In this document: one piece after another, positions 45,665 to 58,284 of the stretch
Layout: each line of letters begins with the position of its first letter
How positions within the stretch are numbered: position 1 is the first letter of the stretch
Source of the DNA: Mesocentrotus franciscanus
Taxonomy: Eukaryota > Echinodermata > Echinoidea > Camarodonta > Strongylocentrotidae
Assembly: GCA_037976565.1 (NCBI GenBank)
Contig: CP137672.1
Coordinates: forward strand, 21,848,335 to 21,912,334
Direction: 5' to 3'
Length of the DNA stretch: 64,000 nucleotides
The notes under the pieces: generated by a model
What the model saw: only the letters and a program-made list of their open reading frames with translations
The model's database searches: none
Told to the model about the DNA's origin: nothing
Made by a program: the position numbers and the translations under genes

Positions 45665-46225
45665 TAACAGTTTTGTTGGTGCATCTTTTGGATTGAATTG
45701 CCAATATCTTGTTGAGAATTCAAGACAAAGTTGTATAGGTCTGTAAATATATTACTTTTGTAAGGATGCTGAAACCAATGTGTGTGCTGCCAAACCCTCG
45801 ACACTGTTTATATAACCTTGTTGTTGTGGTCAGTGGACAGTGCACTAATGTCCTTTGGCAAGACATTGATCTACATTTGCCACACTCCACCCAGGTGAAG
45901 TAAATGGGTACCTGGTAGGAATTTATTCCTTGAAACGCAGCGCGTAACAGCTGCACTGCTAAAGCCAGGGTAATTATGCTGCATTATTGTAGAGCGCTTA
46001 GAGACTTCTGATAAAGTAAGTGTTAGGCGCTATATAAGCACTGTAATTATTATTATTATTTATTATTATTATAATTATTATATTCATAGACCCTTAAATT
46101 TGAGTATTCATATTTGCCTGTTAATAATTCATATCTTCAACTCATTTCTATCAGTTTATTGTAAATAGCTTTTTGTAGATTGTTCATGTGTTTTGTGTTG
46201 ATTTTATAGTTGAAGTAAGGAGATG
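45665..46225 (+). repeat. 3'-region duplication, copy 1 (interrupted by a SINE)
   Basis: Blocks gaattgccaatatcttg, aagacaaagttgtatagg, gagtattcatatttgcctg and gtagattgttcatgtgtt match 47035-47294 in order. The SINE at about 45785-46080 splits this copy; copy 2 has the two halves adjacent. Confidence 0.75.
45785..46080 (+). mobile_element. SINE copy with (ATT)n tail
   Basis: The body (gtcctttggcaagacattg, ctacatttgccacactcca, aaatgggtacctggtagg, gcgctatataagcactg) matches the SINE at 32040. It ends in an ATT-repeat tract at 46045-46080. The 5' tRNA-like part is truncated or decayed. Confidence 0.8.
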
Positions 46226-46324
46226 CAAGGTCCAATGCAAGGCTTCTGGGAAAACTTAGAGCACAAATCTCGACCTGCCCACTAAATCTTTGGTCGATCA
46301 AAGGACAATTTTTACTCGGATTTA

Positions 46325-46735
46325 AGGGGAAATCTACCTAGAAATTTCACTTATTCAATCAAAGGAGATAAATTTTAACAAAATTAAAAAAGAAATGGGC
46401 AAAATTGGTAAGGAAAGAAAAATAAGGAAACTACTCTTTTTACATTTTCTAGTAAATTACTCGGCTATTCAAATTGGCAATGCTGATGACATCTTGAGTT
46501 AGTTGAGTAGCTCTCAATTCACTTTGTACACACAATTTCACATTTTCTAACCCCCGTAGTCAAAGTATGTTGTGTAGAAAGCTATTCGTCATCTGAACAT
46601 ACTCTGATTAATAATTGTGGAAATGTGTAACTTTAAGGAAAATTTAGAAAATATGAAATTTTGTGTACAAAGTTGATGGATAGCTACTCACAGTTGATGT
46701 CATCAGTGTTGCCAATTTGTAGAGCTGAAACGAGT
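46325..46735. mobile_element. TTAA-type palindromic repeat
   Basis: It starts ttaaggggaaatctaccta and includes inverse pairs: attggcaatgctgatgacat with gatgtcatcagtgttgccaa, and acacaatttcacattttct with agaaaatatgaaattttgtg. Confidence 0.6.
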
Positions 46736-47034
46736 GTAGTTTTCTTGTTTTTGTTTTTTTGGCCGTACTTTCAGTTGAAATGTGACTTCTTAAAATGAGG
46801 CACATTTTTATCACATGTAGAAGTATGATCTATGATGGTGAGAAAGTAAATACATGTACTCGTTTGAATACCGGAGTAGTTATAATTTGCACCCGATGAT
46901 GAAGCTAATCCTGGGTGGAGGCACATAGCTAAATCGGTATTCACATGTATTTAATGATAATTTGTTACATTTTTTTAAAAGGTTCTGTTGAATTAGTACA
47001 CAAAATAATTCTATGCACTATTTGGTTTTACCAA

Positions 47035-47294
47035 AGATCAAGACTTATTTTTTTGGCATGAATTGCCAACATTTTTGGAGAATGCAAGACAAGTTATAGG
47101 TTCTGTAAATAACTCAAATTGCTTTTAGTAAGTGTGTTACCAAAGTTTTATCTTGCCTTGTATATTCATAGAGACATAGACCCGTAAATATATGAGTATT
47201 CATATTTGCCAGTTAATGACATCTTCAACTCATCTATCAGATTATTGTGTATTATTTGTAGATTGTTCATGTGTTAGGTATCTATAGTTTTAAA
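47035..47294 (+). repeat. 3'-region duplication, copy 2
   Basis: This is the uninterrupted version of 45665-46225, giving an empty site for the SINE. Confidence 0.7.
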
Positions 47295-47869
47295 GGGATA
47301 GTTTAGTATTGGTCAAACTTAACTTTAAAACCAAAACCTGCACTATCACGGTGCAAAGTAATAATTACAAACGACTAAGTAAAACCCCTGTTATTATTCA
47401 AAATGACCTGTTACTTTGTGCATTTAATGTTTGTTAAAATAATAATTAAATATAGATATCAATTACTTTTTAAAAACCTATTCAGATTTGTTTTTTCTTC
47501 AAAGTAGTCTTCAAGCATTTTTAATCTTTTGAATGAAAATATATTTATGGATATTTCAGCCGTTTGTGAACCGATTTTGATCAAATAACAATTTATTCTG
47601 AATATTAGAATTGTATGTTCTTTCAGGGGCACTTCAGGAAATACCAATAATCATACTCAACGCTACCTTTAAGTATAGCGGGTATTCTATAAAAAAAATG
47701 TTGTCAATAATAGCATAAACCCTAGTTTCCTAAAAGCTTTTTCAAATATACATGATGTACTGTATTGCTAAGCCTTTGTACATATTTTGTAAATATGTTT
47801 GATAATAAATTCATAAAAATAAACCAAATACATGTGTGACCCAGCGTTTATTAAAAATTCACTATATGT

Positions 47870-48355
47870 TGGACGTTCTTAAAATGTTTTCTGAACGTTC
47901 TTAAAGGTTTTCTGAACGTTCTCAGAACGTTTCCAAGACGTTCTAGACGTTCTAAAAAGGTTTTTCTGAACGTTCTTAGAACGTTTCCAGGACATTCTAG
48001 GCGTTCTTAAAAGGTTTTCTGAACGTTCTCAGAACGTTTCCAAGACGTTCTAGACGTTCTTAAAAGGTTTTCTGGATGTTTTAAGGTTCTTAAAACGTTC
48101 TTAAAACGTTCTTAAAACGTCCCAAACGTCCGACAGGTTTTCTGCAGGTCCTTGCTCTTAAAAGCAAATCTATAAAAGGTTTTTTATTGGTTCTAAAAAC
48201 GTTTAGAAAACGTTCAAAAAACGTCCATTTGGAACGTTCTTAAAACGTTTTCAACCTTCCACAAATAAACGTTATTAAAACGTTTTCATAAAACGTTTAA
48301 AAAACCAAATTGGAACCTTTTTAGAACGTTCAGAAAACGTCCAATTGTTAGTTGG
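47870..48355. repeat. Right terminal AACGTT sub-repeat array
   Basis: About 15-20 diverged units of the type gttttctgaacgttcttaga / aacgtttccaagacgttcta. Inverse counterpart of the left array. Confidence 0.85.
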
Positions 48356-48884
48356 GTTACTATCTCGATCATCACTTGGAATTAGCATATTCCGAAAATC
48401 TCTCATTTGCATATTCGTAACACAAGTAAAACGCATGTAGATAAAATAATTGTTGCACAGATGTTGGGGGAAAAAAATCATACAAACACAATATATTTTT
48501 GTAAACATTACTTTATTGATCATATTTCAGCAACAAAGGAGAGATATACAGTGCGTATCGAAAATATTGTACCCATCTTTGGAGTATAACCAAATGGCTT
48601 TAAAATCTATGTCATGATGAGGAGTAACCTGTTTCCTGTACAATGATACCCTATTCATGATATTTCTGCAACGGGGGACTGAGCACCAGGGTCTTTAAAA
48701 ATGATTGTCAAACTCGCCTTGTACCAAGTTTTGGCTATGTGGGTCAGGCCATATATATACAGGTGTTTCCTTGGTCTTAAATCATCTTAAAAGTTAAATT
48801 ATGTCGATTGCTTCAGTGCTTCATTTAGAAAAAATTATGCAATGTATCCTACCCTTTCACAGAACCTTCTTTGGCAATCCATAA

Positions 48885-50005
48885 AAATGAAGGGTTGTAA
48901 ATCCCCTAGCATGACTTGAAATTGCGTCAGATATGATTCATATCATATCAAGGTGTAGAGACTGCGCAGAATTTTGCGGCAATATGGATCTTTTTGACCT
49001 TCGAAAGACAAATATTTTAAGAATAATTATGCTACCCATAGGATCTCTTTGAAAGGCTGTGAAATGGGATTTATGTGAATTTTGAAGGCATGGAATACTA
49101 TAACATAAATCAAAAAGCTGAGGAGATCTTGCATAAATTTGCAGAAATATGCGTCCTCTTTTGTCTTCCCAACCAATTGACAAGGCAATTCGCCATTTTG
49201 ACAAAACTGAGCATGCGCACTCCACAGAAAGAAACACATCAGCCCCAATATAGGCTAACACGGGAAAAAAAGATTCCTGACAAGGGTTATAAATCCCCTA
49301 GCATGACTTGAAATTGAGTCCAATATGACTCATATGGAATTTGAAGACAACGACAAACATAAGAGAAAGTCCAAAAGGCGAAGAGACTGAGAACAAATTT
49401 GCGGCAATAGGGGTCCTTTTGATCTTCGTCAAAAATCTCAACTGCCATGAAGGTTATCACGCAAAGACAAGTCTTTTAAGAATAATTATGCTACCCATAT
49501 GAAAGGCTGTGAAATGGGATTTATATGAGATTGGAACACATGGAATACCATAACATAAACTCAAAGGCCTGAGGAGACCTTGCATATATTTGCAGCAATG
49601 TGCATCCTCTTTGTTTTCTTAAACACCTGACAAGGCGATTCGTCTTTTGGACAAAGCTGCGCATGCGCTTTCCAAGGAAAGTAACACGTCAGAATCTTAA
49701 ATACAAGTAAACACTGGAAAACAAGGTTTATGAGAAGGGTTATATTTTCCCTTGTGTGGCTTTGATATTCCGTCAAATATGACTAATATGGAATTTGGGA
49801 ACATGGACAATCATAAGAGAGACTCCACAAGGTGAAGAGACTGTGAATAAATTTGCGGCAATAGGGGCTCTTTTCGACCTTCGACAAAAATCTCACGTCT
49901 TTTACGAATGATTATACTACCCAAAAGACCTATTTGGAAGGATTTGAAATGGGATTTATATGAAATTGGAACACACGGAATACCATAAGATAAACTCAAA
50001 GAGGT
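48885..50005. repeat. Satellite-like tandem repeat, about 390-460-bp units
   Basis: Three successive copies start near 48890, 49283 and 49737 with gggttgtaaatcccctagc or variants. Each contains aatttgcggcaatagggg-like, taagaataattatgctaccc, gctgtgaaatgggattta and (first two) gcgcatgcgc-like segments with ggaatacc-ataacataaa. The third copy is cut off by a LINE fragment at about 50000. Confidence 0.85.
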
Positions 50006-50470
50006 TTGGCCAGGCCAAACCATTTCGTATCTATTAGATAAGGCATCTGGTGATTTGAGGTGGGTATCTGTTTGTGCGTTAACAGTCAGATGGAATCTTA
50101 GTGAAGTCAGAAATATGTATACTTTTAAGTTTGAATTCGTTACGAACAAGAGATTTATCAATGTTTCCAATGCCTACTGCATTGATCTTACATACTGGTA
50201 TATATCATCTGATCAGTTGTCATTATGTTACAAATGATTCAAAGAGGTTTAATTCTTCTAACTTCAGGGTTGGCAGTTTGATATTTTCTCGATAGAACTT
50301 TAAGTCAGTGACAGTGGGTGATCCTCCAGATATTGAAAGTGTTTTAATACAGGTTTTATGTTTCAGTTTTAATCCAAGAGACTTATTAGGACTCGAAAAA
50401 ATATGCATAAGCCGTTGATGTGTTTTTTGGTTTCCTGTTATTGAACAGAAGTAGTCTGCGAATGGGGTAG
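49990..50470 (-). pseudogene. LINE reverse-transcriptase fragment
   Basis: The minus strand reads TTPFADYFCSITGNQKTHQR, in which the box FADY replaces FADD. It then reads SLGLKLKHKTCIKTLSISG and, further on, SLRFHLTVNAQTDTHLKS with PDALSNRYEMVW. This order matches the palm and thumb of a non-LTR reverse transcriptase. Frameshifts and the lost second aspartate show that it is dead. Confidence 0.75.
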
Positions 50471-51934
50471 TGATGTACCTTTAACAATCTAAATCAAAAC
50501 TACGCGACTATTGTCTGACAAAACTTTAAATGTTGAAGCATAGGAGAAATAATAATAGGGAAAGGAGGACCCCTTGGAAAAAAAAGCCCTTTTTAAAACT
50601 AAACTGTAGTAAATTCCACTGATTAGTAAAACAAAACGTTTAGGGAAGAGTACAAATTCATATCATAATCACAAATTGGTTGAGGAATATTGCGAGTAAG
50701 ACTAAGTTTAGTGAGATCATGGGGAACTCAGAAAACACATTCTATATCAAACCAGGTAAAATGAACTGTTCTTCTGGATGTCTTTCCGTGTTTAATAATT
50801 TCATGAACCACTCTCTCTCTTCTTTCTATCCATCTGCCTAATTCTCCCTTTGAATAGTAGAATAAGTAGAATAAGTTATTGGCATTTGAGTCATCTATTT
50901 TGAGGATTGATAATAAATGTAGGATTAAGAACAACCGTAACAATTCCTAGAATTAGGTTTACAATTGGTACAATGGCCTCCCATAATTAAACCATGGGAT
51001 AACATGGATTTCTTATTTTTGTGGTCCACCTCTTCGCCCCACCTGATAAATTCTGTGTGAGTAATTTTTGGTGCTGAAATCGAATAGGAATGTTGCCACG
51101 CGTAAACTTGCACGTTTTCACGATATTGAGGCTGTATTATGCACATTTATACAAAAACGAAGATATTGCAATGTTAAAAATAACAATCAATATCAACCTC
51201 CTACCCGCTCTTTTATCGAAAACTATGTGATGTCCCGATTCTAGATAATAAAGTACGTGAATAAAAGAAAGAAAAAGATTTAATGGATAATTTTTGGGTT
51301 ATTCATGCAAATTTATGTAAAACTTGTTTGTTCTAGAGGAAAAAAAGGTCTTTAAGAGTATTTACTTGTGTGTGTTTACTAGTAATTTCGGTGTTGAATT
51401 TTGATATGAATGTTTCCAAGCATTAAACTAAAATTGCACGCTATCATGATAATAGAGCTAAATTATAATTATTTGTTAGTATTCAATAAAACTGGCTGAA
51501 CTATGGGTGAAAGTAACCATTATTGACAGTGACCTTTAATCTTGTTCAAAAGTTAATCGTTAAGCACATCTACTAAATTAGCAGGACTATACACATTTTT
51601 TATACGCAAATTTATTGTGAAACGGCACTATTTTTTTAGAATAGTGATAATAAATTCACGTTGGCTTCTTGTTCGTACTATTCAGGGGTTGTATAGAAAC
51701 ATTTTTGTTAGTACAGAGAACGTGAAAGGGGACCTCGCAAGATATGTCATAGATTTGCTAATTTGTGTTTGATTGATCACAACTCCAACAAATCATTGCT
51801 TCCTTTTTTTAAATTTGATCTTGCTTAAACTTTTACTAACTATTTCTTTTAATTTTCTGCTTCCGTTAAAACCAACTTAATATCAAGACTTCCCCTTAGA
51901 ATAAAAAGGCAACGTTCTGCAAGGAGCTTTTATT
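50470..51934. other. Gene-poor stretch
   Basis: AT-rich. Weak traces of LINE-like codons continue to about 50750, but I cannot support a feature. Confidence 0.35.
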
Positions 51935-52952
51935 GTGTGGGTATTCAGTTCCAGATAATTTTTAGTTATTATACTGTCATGATAGATAATACATTTTTTC
52001 AATATGTACTAAAGAAGAAAAAAGACACATTGTCGTGAAGTCATACACATATCACAATAGTATTATGTAGGTAGGCCTAGCTATAGGCCAGTAACAATTA
52101 CATGATATGGGACTATACAGAATGTCCTTATAATGAACACAAATGTCATTAGTTCTACGTACCCGAAGTACTGACAAAATTTAGATCGAATAAAATGTAT
52201 ATCTCTTAATAATCATTTGACATTTTATTGCCGCTTCTTTGCTATTCATGAGTGTAGGTTGCCATTTCACACACGACTGGAAGCCGATGTCAAATTAGAG
52301 ATATACGGTGACATACACACAATTTTCTGCAAATATTCCATTTTCAAGCATGTTTAGCTATGATACCATTTGTAGTTTTACCTATTTATATATATATGGA
52401 AGGAAATAGCCTGCACAACAGCCTTGACAGTTCTCGTGGAAACAAATACAATACAAAAGGAAATGAGAGAATAATGGTTGCGTAGCTTAAATCAAAGTTC
52501 CCCAATATCATCCTTTCGTATCATATATATTTATTTATATATATATATATATATATACATACATATATTTTGTTAGTGTATACTTACTCGGCCATATTTC
52601 TCTGTTATCAGTGCTATGTACAGTACAAATATAAAAAGACTGACCCAAACTCAACCGAATTGAGGTAATGAAATGATGCTCCTGGTGAGAGTTGTATAAC
52701 TAATAAACAGTTCCTCGATGAATTTCGTAGTTTCCACAACTGAATTCGCCAGTATTTGCTTTGAATTTCACAATCACTTCAAATTTCACACTGACTTCGA
52801 GGGAAAACCCATGGATCAAATCATATGCATAATGTATAGCTCCGGTAGCCTCATTTTCGCTCGCGCGACGTCACTGCCAATAATCAAACGCCCGGATGTG
52901 CGCTTCTAGAATGTTCTTTTGAGCCACTTACGGGTCTTACATGTTTGTAATC
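51935..52952. repeat. Segmental duplication, copy 2
   Basis: Paralogous to 19205-20515 (see there). It carries a (TA)n expansion at 52530-52560 absent from copy 1, and keeps a single CRE-like GACGTCAC at about 52867. Confidence 0.8.
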
Positions 52953-53689
52953 CAGTACCGTCTGCTATCAGAATCTGCTCATTTTGTCATCACTTTGGTG
53001 GTGGATGTGACGACCATGGCCGTTACCGATTTGAACTGTATAAACACCACATTTCTATTATTTCACAACAAATATAAAAAACAAATGTAAGCATCGAAGT
53101 TTGTGTAATAATGGCTTCCAAAATGTCTACCAAAACTCTCAATGCGTTTCTTAATTTTAGCGACAATCGTTCGCCATTGCTGCTCTTTAATACAACTATA
53201 TCACATGAAATAAAAAATATACTCTTTAGGGGCTCATAATAGGAAGGGAGGATACCTATTAGTCAACCTGGCGAACAGTACAGGACATAAAACGACGGTC
53301 AGCAATGAATCAGACTTAGGATGCTACTTAAATACACAGCCACAGAAGCTCAGGAAACGTGGCAAGGTGAGGGAGGGGGTATGCGGTGGTCCCTTGCCGA
53401 AGTGAGACTTCTTCATTTCGCGGGTTGTTATACTCACTACAGATGATCAAATGCTGAAATATTTATTATCACATTGGATGTATTGGATGTATACACTGCA
53501 ACAACATCCTTTTTCGGTCCTCAAAAGTAAAAATAAGCAGTTATTGATACTTTTGAGGATCGGAAAAGAATGTTGTTATGCAGTGCATACTTGCCATGCC
53601 ATGCTAATGCTGATTTTGCTCGTATTGGAGAAGATTTCAATACAGACATATCTAGACATACTTACCAAAGTAGACTGTTCTAAAACTTT

Positions 53690-54190
53690 TTAGTGCAAAT
53701 TCTGATATTTGCACACGAGGTGAGTTTTGTCATTTTGATTTCAAATTTTATAGTAAAGGGTCAAATGCTAAATCATTGATCGATCACTTTATTGTATCTG
53801 AGAATTTAGCAGATTCCCTTCAAGAATACGATTGCATTGATACAGTTCCTAAATTTTCCAGATCGCATAGCAGTGAAATGTAGTTGGATTTCCAGGTATC
53901 TAAAGTGTTAGAAAATGATATGAATAATGATATAAAGAAGAACTTACAATAGGTGGTTTGAAATTTGCTAAAAAGGAAGACATTTCCAGATATGAGTCAA
54001 AATTAAGAGAATTGTTAAAAAGGATAAATATAACTTTTTGTGCTATTTTATCACCAAAATTTGTCAGCCTTGAATGAAATAATTGTTTTTTGTCAGGATT
54101 ATGCTCTTCAATTTGACGTGGTGGATCCTATGATAAAGATTAATGGGGAACCTGTCAAAGTAGAAGACAAATATTTCATCTTGGACACGT
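53690..54190 (+). pseudogene. LINE fragment (endonuclease end to RT start)
   Basis: The frame reads SDICTRGEFCHFDFKF and KSLIDHFIVSENLADSL, ending with SRSHSS in place of the usual SDHSP motif of the APE endonuclease. After frameshifts, NLSALNEIIVFCQDYALQFD appears. It is a remnant of a non-LTR retrotransposon. Confidence 0.55.
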
Positions 54191-54694
54191 TATTTCGAAT
54201 AATAACCTATACATATATGCCTCATGTGTACATGTTACTGTTATTTGTTGTATTTGTTACTAATTTTACTTATTGTATTTTATGAATGCTTTATCAGCAA
54301 AGATGTTCTTGTCATTAATATTCTCTCCCCTAACAAGACTAGTATTGTTGGTAAAATTTCAAGAGAAAAATGCATTTTTTTTTCTTCATTTAAGTTTAAG
54401 TTACGAAATTAAATTAAGGTTCGCTCAATACAATAATACATATGCAGTGTTTGTATGTCATAATGTCAGGGTGTGTCCCGAACCCTCCCCGCCCGCCCCC
54501 CTAAAAGAAATTTAAAAAATCATTGATGAATCCAATTTAAAGCAAGCTTCTTCTTTTTTGTTATGCAAGGACTTAAATCAAATTTTTCATTTATTAAAAT
54601 TGAGTGTAATCTTTATTTTTTCTAATGAAAACACTGGCCAACCGTGACCTCCTTGACGATAATAGTTTATATTGTTTTCATGTTTACATTTCAG

Positions 54695-55069
54695 ATCCTC
54701 TTCTGGCTTCCATTCTACTACAATAAATTCAACTCTACCAGGTTGGATCGGCTTCGATTCACCATGGCAATCAAATGCAGACTGGTGCCAAAGAAGAACC
54801 AGGAACCGGATGAAACCACCCCCATCGTATCTGACAAATGCTCACCCACATCCGCCCAACCAAAGCAAACGTCACCGGCTTCCACAGAAGCTACACACAC
54901 CGATATACATCTTGATGCCATGGCAACAGAACATTCTCAAGAGGAGGCCACGCCCACAAACATGGACCAAGCTCCGGCAGCAGACATTACAGATATGGAG
55001 CCCTCTGTGGTCGTTTCAGATCCAGCCTTCTCCAATGGGGTACAGACTGGAGGCCCAGTTAATTAAGCC
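54695..55069 (+). CDS. Last exon of a probable membrane-protein gene
   Basis: After TTTACATTTCAG the phase-0 frame begins ILFWLPFYYNKFNS, the end of a membrane helix with aromatic residues. It continues with a basic juxtamembrane stretch (RLDRLRFTMAIKCRLVPKK), then about 85 residues of acidic, Thr/Ser/Pro-rich tail ending FSNGVQTGGPVN and TAA (55064-55066). This layout fits the cytoplasmic C-terminus of a polytopic transporter or receptor; I do not recognise which. Upstream exons are not found in the 1.5 kb before it, so the preceding intron is long or earlier exons were missed. The 3' UTR runs to an AATAAA at 55554. No disabling change is seen. Confidence 0.55.
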
Positions 55070-55575
55070 AGCACAGGGTTGGAAGGTACAGGTAGTGATG
55101 AGGACTTGAGAACAAGTCGTTCAGATCCTAGTACCGAACCGGTCAATGCGTGAAATGAAAACTTATTTGAAAGAAAGAATTTTAACTCATAGAAAGGGTC
55201 ATGCGTTTATTGCTTTTCAAAATTTTCATCAACAAACATTTGAGTTAAGTCACCCAACAGTAGGATGTTGTAGGGCAATTCCGAGCCATGTGTCGTCCTG
55301 TACAACATAATGGTTTAAAATCCATTGATTTCATCCAAAAATGGAAATCCATTGATATGACCATTTTAATGGCTCTTTCTTTATCTCTATCAGAAGTCGG
55401 GGTCTCATCAGATCAACAGATTTTTCATTTATGGATGAAAGAAATGGATAAATGTCATATGTTTTAAGGGACACATGGCACAGAATGGCCCTGGAAATGG
55501 TCATGTCCTAGTAACCCGTCCTGTGCCACACATTTTTGAAAACCTTTATCATTAATAAACTTTCCTTAATAGTGT
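55070..55575 (+). other. 3' UTR with poly(A) signal
   Basis: Non-coding sequence following the TAA and ending with AATAAA at 55554-55559. Cleavage about 15-25 bases later is inferred. Confidence 0.5.
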
Positions 55576-57050
55576 TTGTGTCATTATTCAGTTGGGCATG
55601 ACATATCATCCATTATAAAAGAAAAAGAATTAACAATGTATGTTCCTGTTACTGTTGTAGGAATACTGGGTAAACTTGACACATTCAATTTAATTCGATT
55701 CAATATTAAAGTACAATGCATTGCAGCCAAAGGCTGATTTCAGCATATTTTACGTTGTTTTTAATACATATTTCACATGAAATCATACGATACAGGAATC
55801 ACTACGAAATTTATATTGCATTTACAAAATAGTGTAGTCATTACAGTTTCTAATACTTCCAATTCATTAAAAAAGTGCAATTCATAAACCATGTCTAAAA
55901 ATACAAAATATCATAATCACTTGTTTTGCTGCTCTCTTATTTAATTAGAGGTCATTTACATATTGATATTATTCAGGTCAATGTGTTTCCATGGTTTAAA
56001 AAAAATAGAGACACTTATACAGTGCCCGTATTGCAGTCTAAGTATCACACTTAATGCCAAGGTCAACGCATGACTGTAATATTCAACTGTTCTGAAAGTA
56101 AGCATGATTTAAAACAAGTCAGGTAATTGGCACACAATAAAAGTACAACAGTATCCACCCATAAAATGAACTTGAACTTGAGCATAACGTTTAAAGGGAA
56201 ATCCAACCCAAATAGACAACTACTCTAAAAGAAAGCAGAAAAATTAGACAAGCAAACTAATGACAGTTTCAATTAAATCTGACTGAATATAGTTAGCAAC
56301 TTCCTTGAAAGTCCATGTATAGTTTCGGTTACAGTCATCAGGAATACATTGTGATTTAAAAAGTTAGAAAGTTATGAATTTTTGAAAGTTGTAATCACTT
56401 TATGTATGGGCACTTCAAATTGGCTGAAGCGGTAATGTCAATGTGATATAGTGCCGGAATACTTTTACATCTGTTCCAACATATAAAATGATTAAAATTA
56501 ATTTTAAAAAATCAATAATTCATGGCTTAGGAGGGTCTATTCTTTTTAGAGGACCGTCCTCTAATAATATGCTATCTATAATACATTTTGAGTAGTGCCC
56601 CAAGGGAGAAGGAACTTTCAAGAATAACAGAAATAAATGATATTTTGGTACACGGCAAATGGGAGAGTTATCCACGTCCTACGTTACAATCCACTGACCA
56701 AACTACCAATTTGAGATTCGCATAGACTAATAGTGATCTCTTAGTTCATACATTAATAACTTCCTTGCTATTGGTCAGATTCATTTCGAATTTTTTGCCA
56801 TTCTATTTGTGTTATTTTTTTTCTTTCATCCAAATCAACTTATAACAAGGATTGGATTGCCATTCAAGTATGTACACCCACCATTATACTATCTGCTGGG
56901 AGACATATTAACTCACATACAGGATTAACGGCCTCCTGGCTCTAAACAGACAATACTTATTTGACAAACATTTAAAAGGCAATTGAGGAAAATCTTCCTA
57001 TACATGTTTGTAGCATAAATCTTTTCCCTCTTACATATTTATTTTGTAAG
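55576..57050. other. Gene-poor stretch with TTAA-type repeat
   Basis: At 56190-56350 a repeat starts ttaaagggaaatccaaccc. Its inner part (cttccttgaaagtccatg, ggttacagtcatcaggaa) recurs at 59100-59160. Otherwise nothing is supported. Confidence 0.5.
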
Positions 57051-57059
57051 ACAGATTGA

Positions 57060-58120
57060 AAAGATGATACTTGATTCACCAAATATGATTTAAGCAACAA
57101 CTTTATAGATAAAATGGAATTGCAGATATGTAAGCTGTGTGACAATCTAACTCTATATGTTGATAGATTTCACGTTTAGATAATTGACGTTTTTTAATTT
57201 TTTTAATTTTATCTTAGGGCCCCATCTTATAAAGAGTTAACATTAGTTGCAACTTATTTGAGATTGATATCAATCGCCATATATGTACAAAAGAGGTAGG
57301 GGACTGCAAACTTGCGATTGATTTGGATCAATCCCAATTCTTTAAAGACGGGGGCCCAGATTTATTATGTGGGATATGTTTTAATTAATCATACATAGCT
57401 CACCAAAGATGAGTTGAGCAATGATTGTAAAGATAAAACGATTTTGCAGATCTTTACGATAACTATGTGCCCGTTCACATGCAGCATCATTTAAAAAAAA
57501 TTATTTTGATAGGGGCTAGCCTCTATGTAATTGTGCTTTCAGATTTGTAGTGTCAGATATGATTTAAATGATTATATGTAATTCACCAAAGATTACTTGA
57601 GCAATGACTTTATGTATTCAAGATTGTTTGCAGACGTTTAAAAGGTAAATCTGTGTTACAGTGTAACTGTATCTGGTTTTAAATTGTCCATATTTTGCAT
57701 TTAAGGTAGGTGCTTCTCTTCTTGTATTGTCATTTGTTGAGTGAGACATGATTTAAATGATAATACATAATTCACCAAAGATGACTTAAGAAAGGACTTT
57801 ATGTTATGTATAAGATGGATTGCAGTCCTCATGAAAATGTAGCTGTGTTACAGTCTAACTGTATCTGGTTATACATTTTGCCATGCTTTGCATTAAAAAT
57901 AGATGCTCTTTTTATAGCCAGTGACTCAGAGTTATTGAGAAAATCATAATCCAAAATATCATAAATAACTCACCAAACTTAATTTGAGCAATGATGTTTT
58001 ATAAAGTATAAGATGGTTTTGCAGTCCTCATTAAAATTGTAACTGTGTGATAGTGTAACTGTATTTGGTGCTAAATTTGTCATTCTTTGCAATAAATACT
58101 GATGTTTTTTTTCATTGCTT
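57060..58120 (+). repeat. Diverged tandem array, about 190-bp units, five copies
   Basis: Units share a start like (a/t)attcaccaaa(g)atga(c/t)tt(g)agcaatgac, then agatggattgcag-like, tgtgttacagtctaactgta-like and a gatgctctttt-like tail. Copies begin near 57075, 57397, 57578, 57767 and 57968. The first two are separated by the MITE at 57217. The copies are strongly diverged, hence old. Confidence 0.75.
57217..57357. mobile_element. Palindromic MITE, GGGCCCCATCTTATAAAGAGT ends
   Basis: Inverted ends (gggccccatcttataaaga; tctttaaagacgggggccc) with inner ttgagattgatatcaatcgc symmetry. A second copy lies at 63322-63468. Confidence 0.75.
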
Positions 58121-58284
58121 ATAGATTGTCAGATTTATTTACAATGTTATAAGAATTTACTTGTAACTTTGTCAGGTAATTAAGAGTAATAAGAGTAACC
58201 TTCAAATATATCATATAAATCCACGGTTTTTATCCACCTATAGAAAGCTCAGGAGCAGTCGATTTTTTTTCAATTTTAATTAAA

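Larger units (their letters stand above)
41794..48356 (+). mobile_element. 6.6-kb gene-bearing transposon with AACGTT terminal arrays
   Basis: It interrupts the right LTR. Its ends are CCCAGCAAACACAAAACGTT and the inverse of CCCAACTAACAATTGGACGTT. The intact LTR at 33594 shows the empty site (gtttattactatctc). Both ends are arrays of AACGTTCT/AACGTTTTC-like units (41800-42060; 47870-48355). Between them lie a promoter-like region, a gene with four exons, a long 3' region, a SINE and a MITE. At most two bases (TT) are duplicated at the target. I do not recognise the superfamily. No DDE transposase or tyrosine recombinase motif is seen. Confidence 0.75.
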
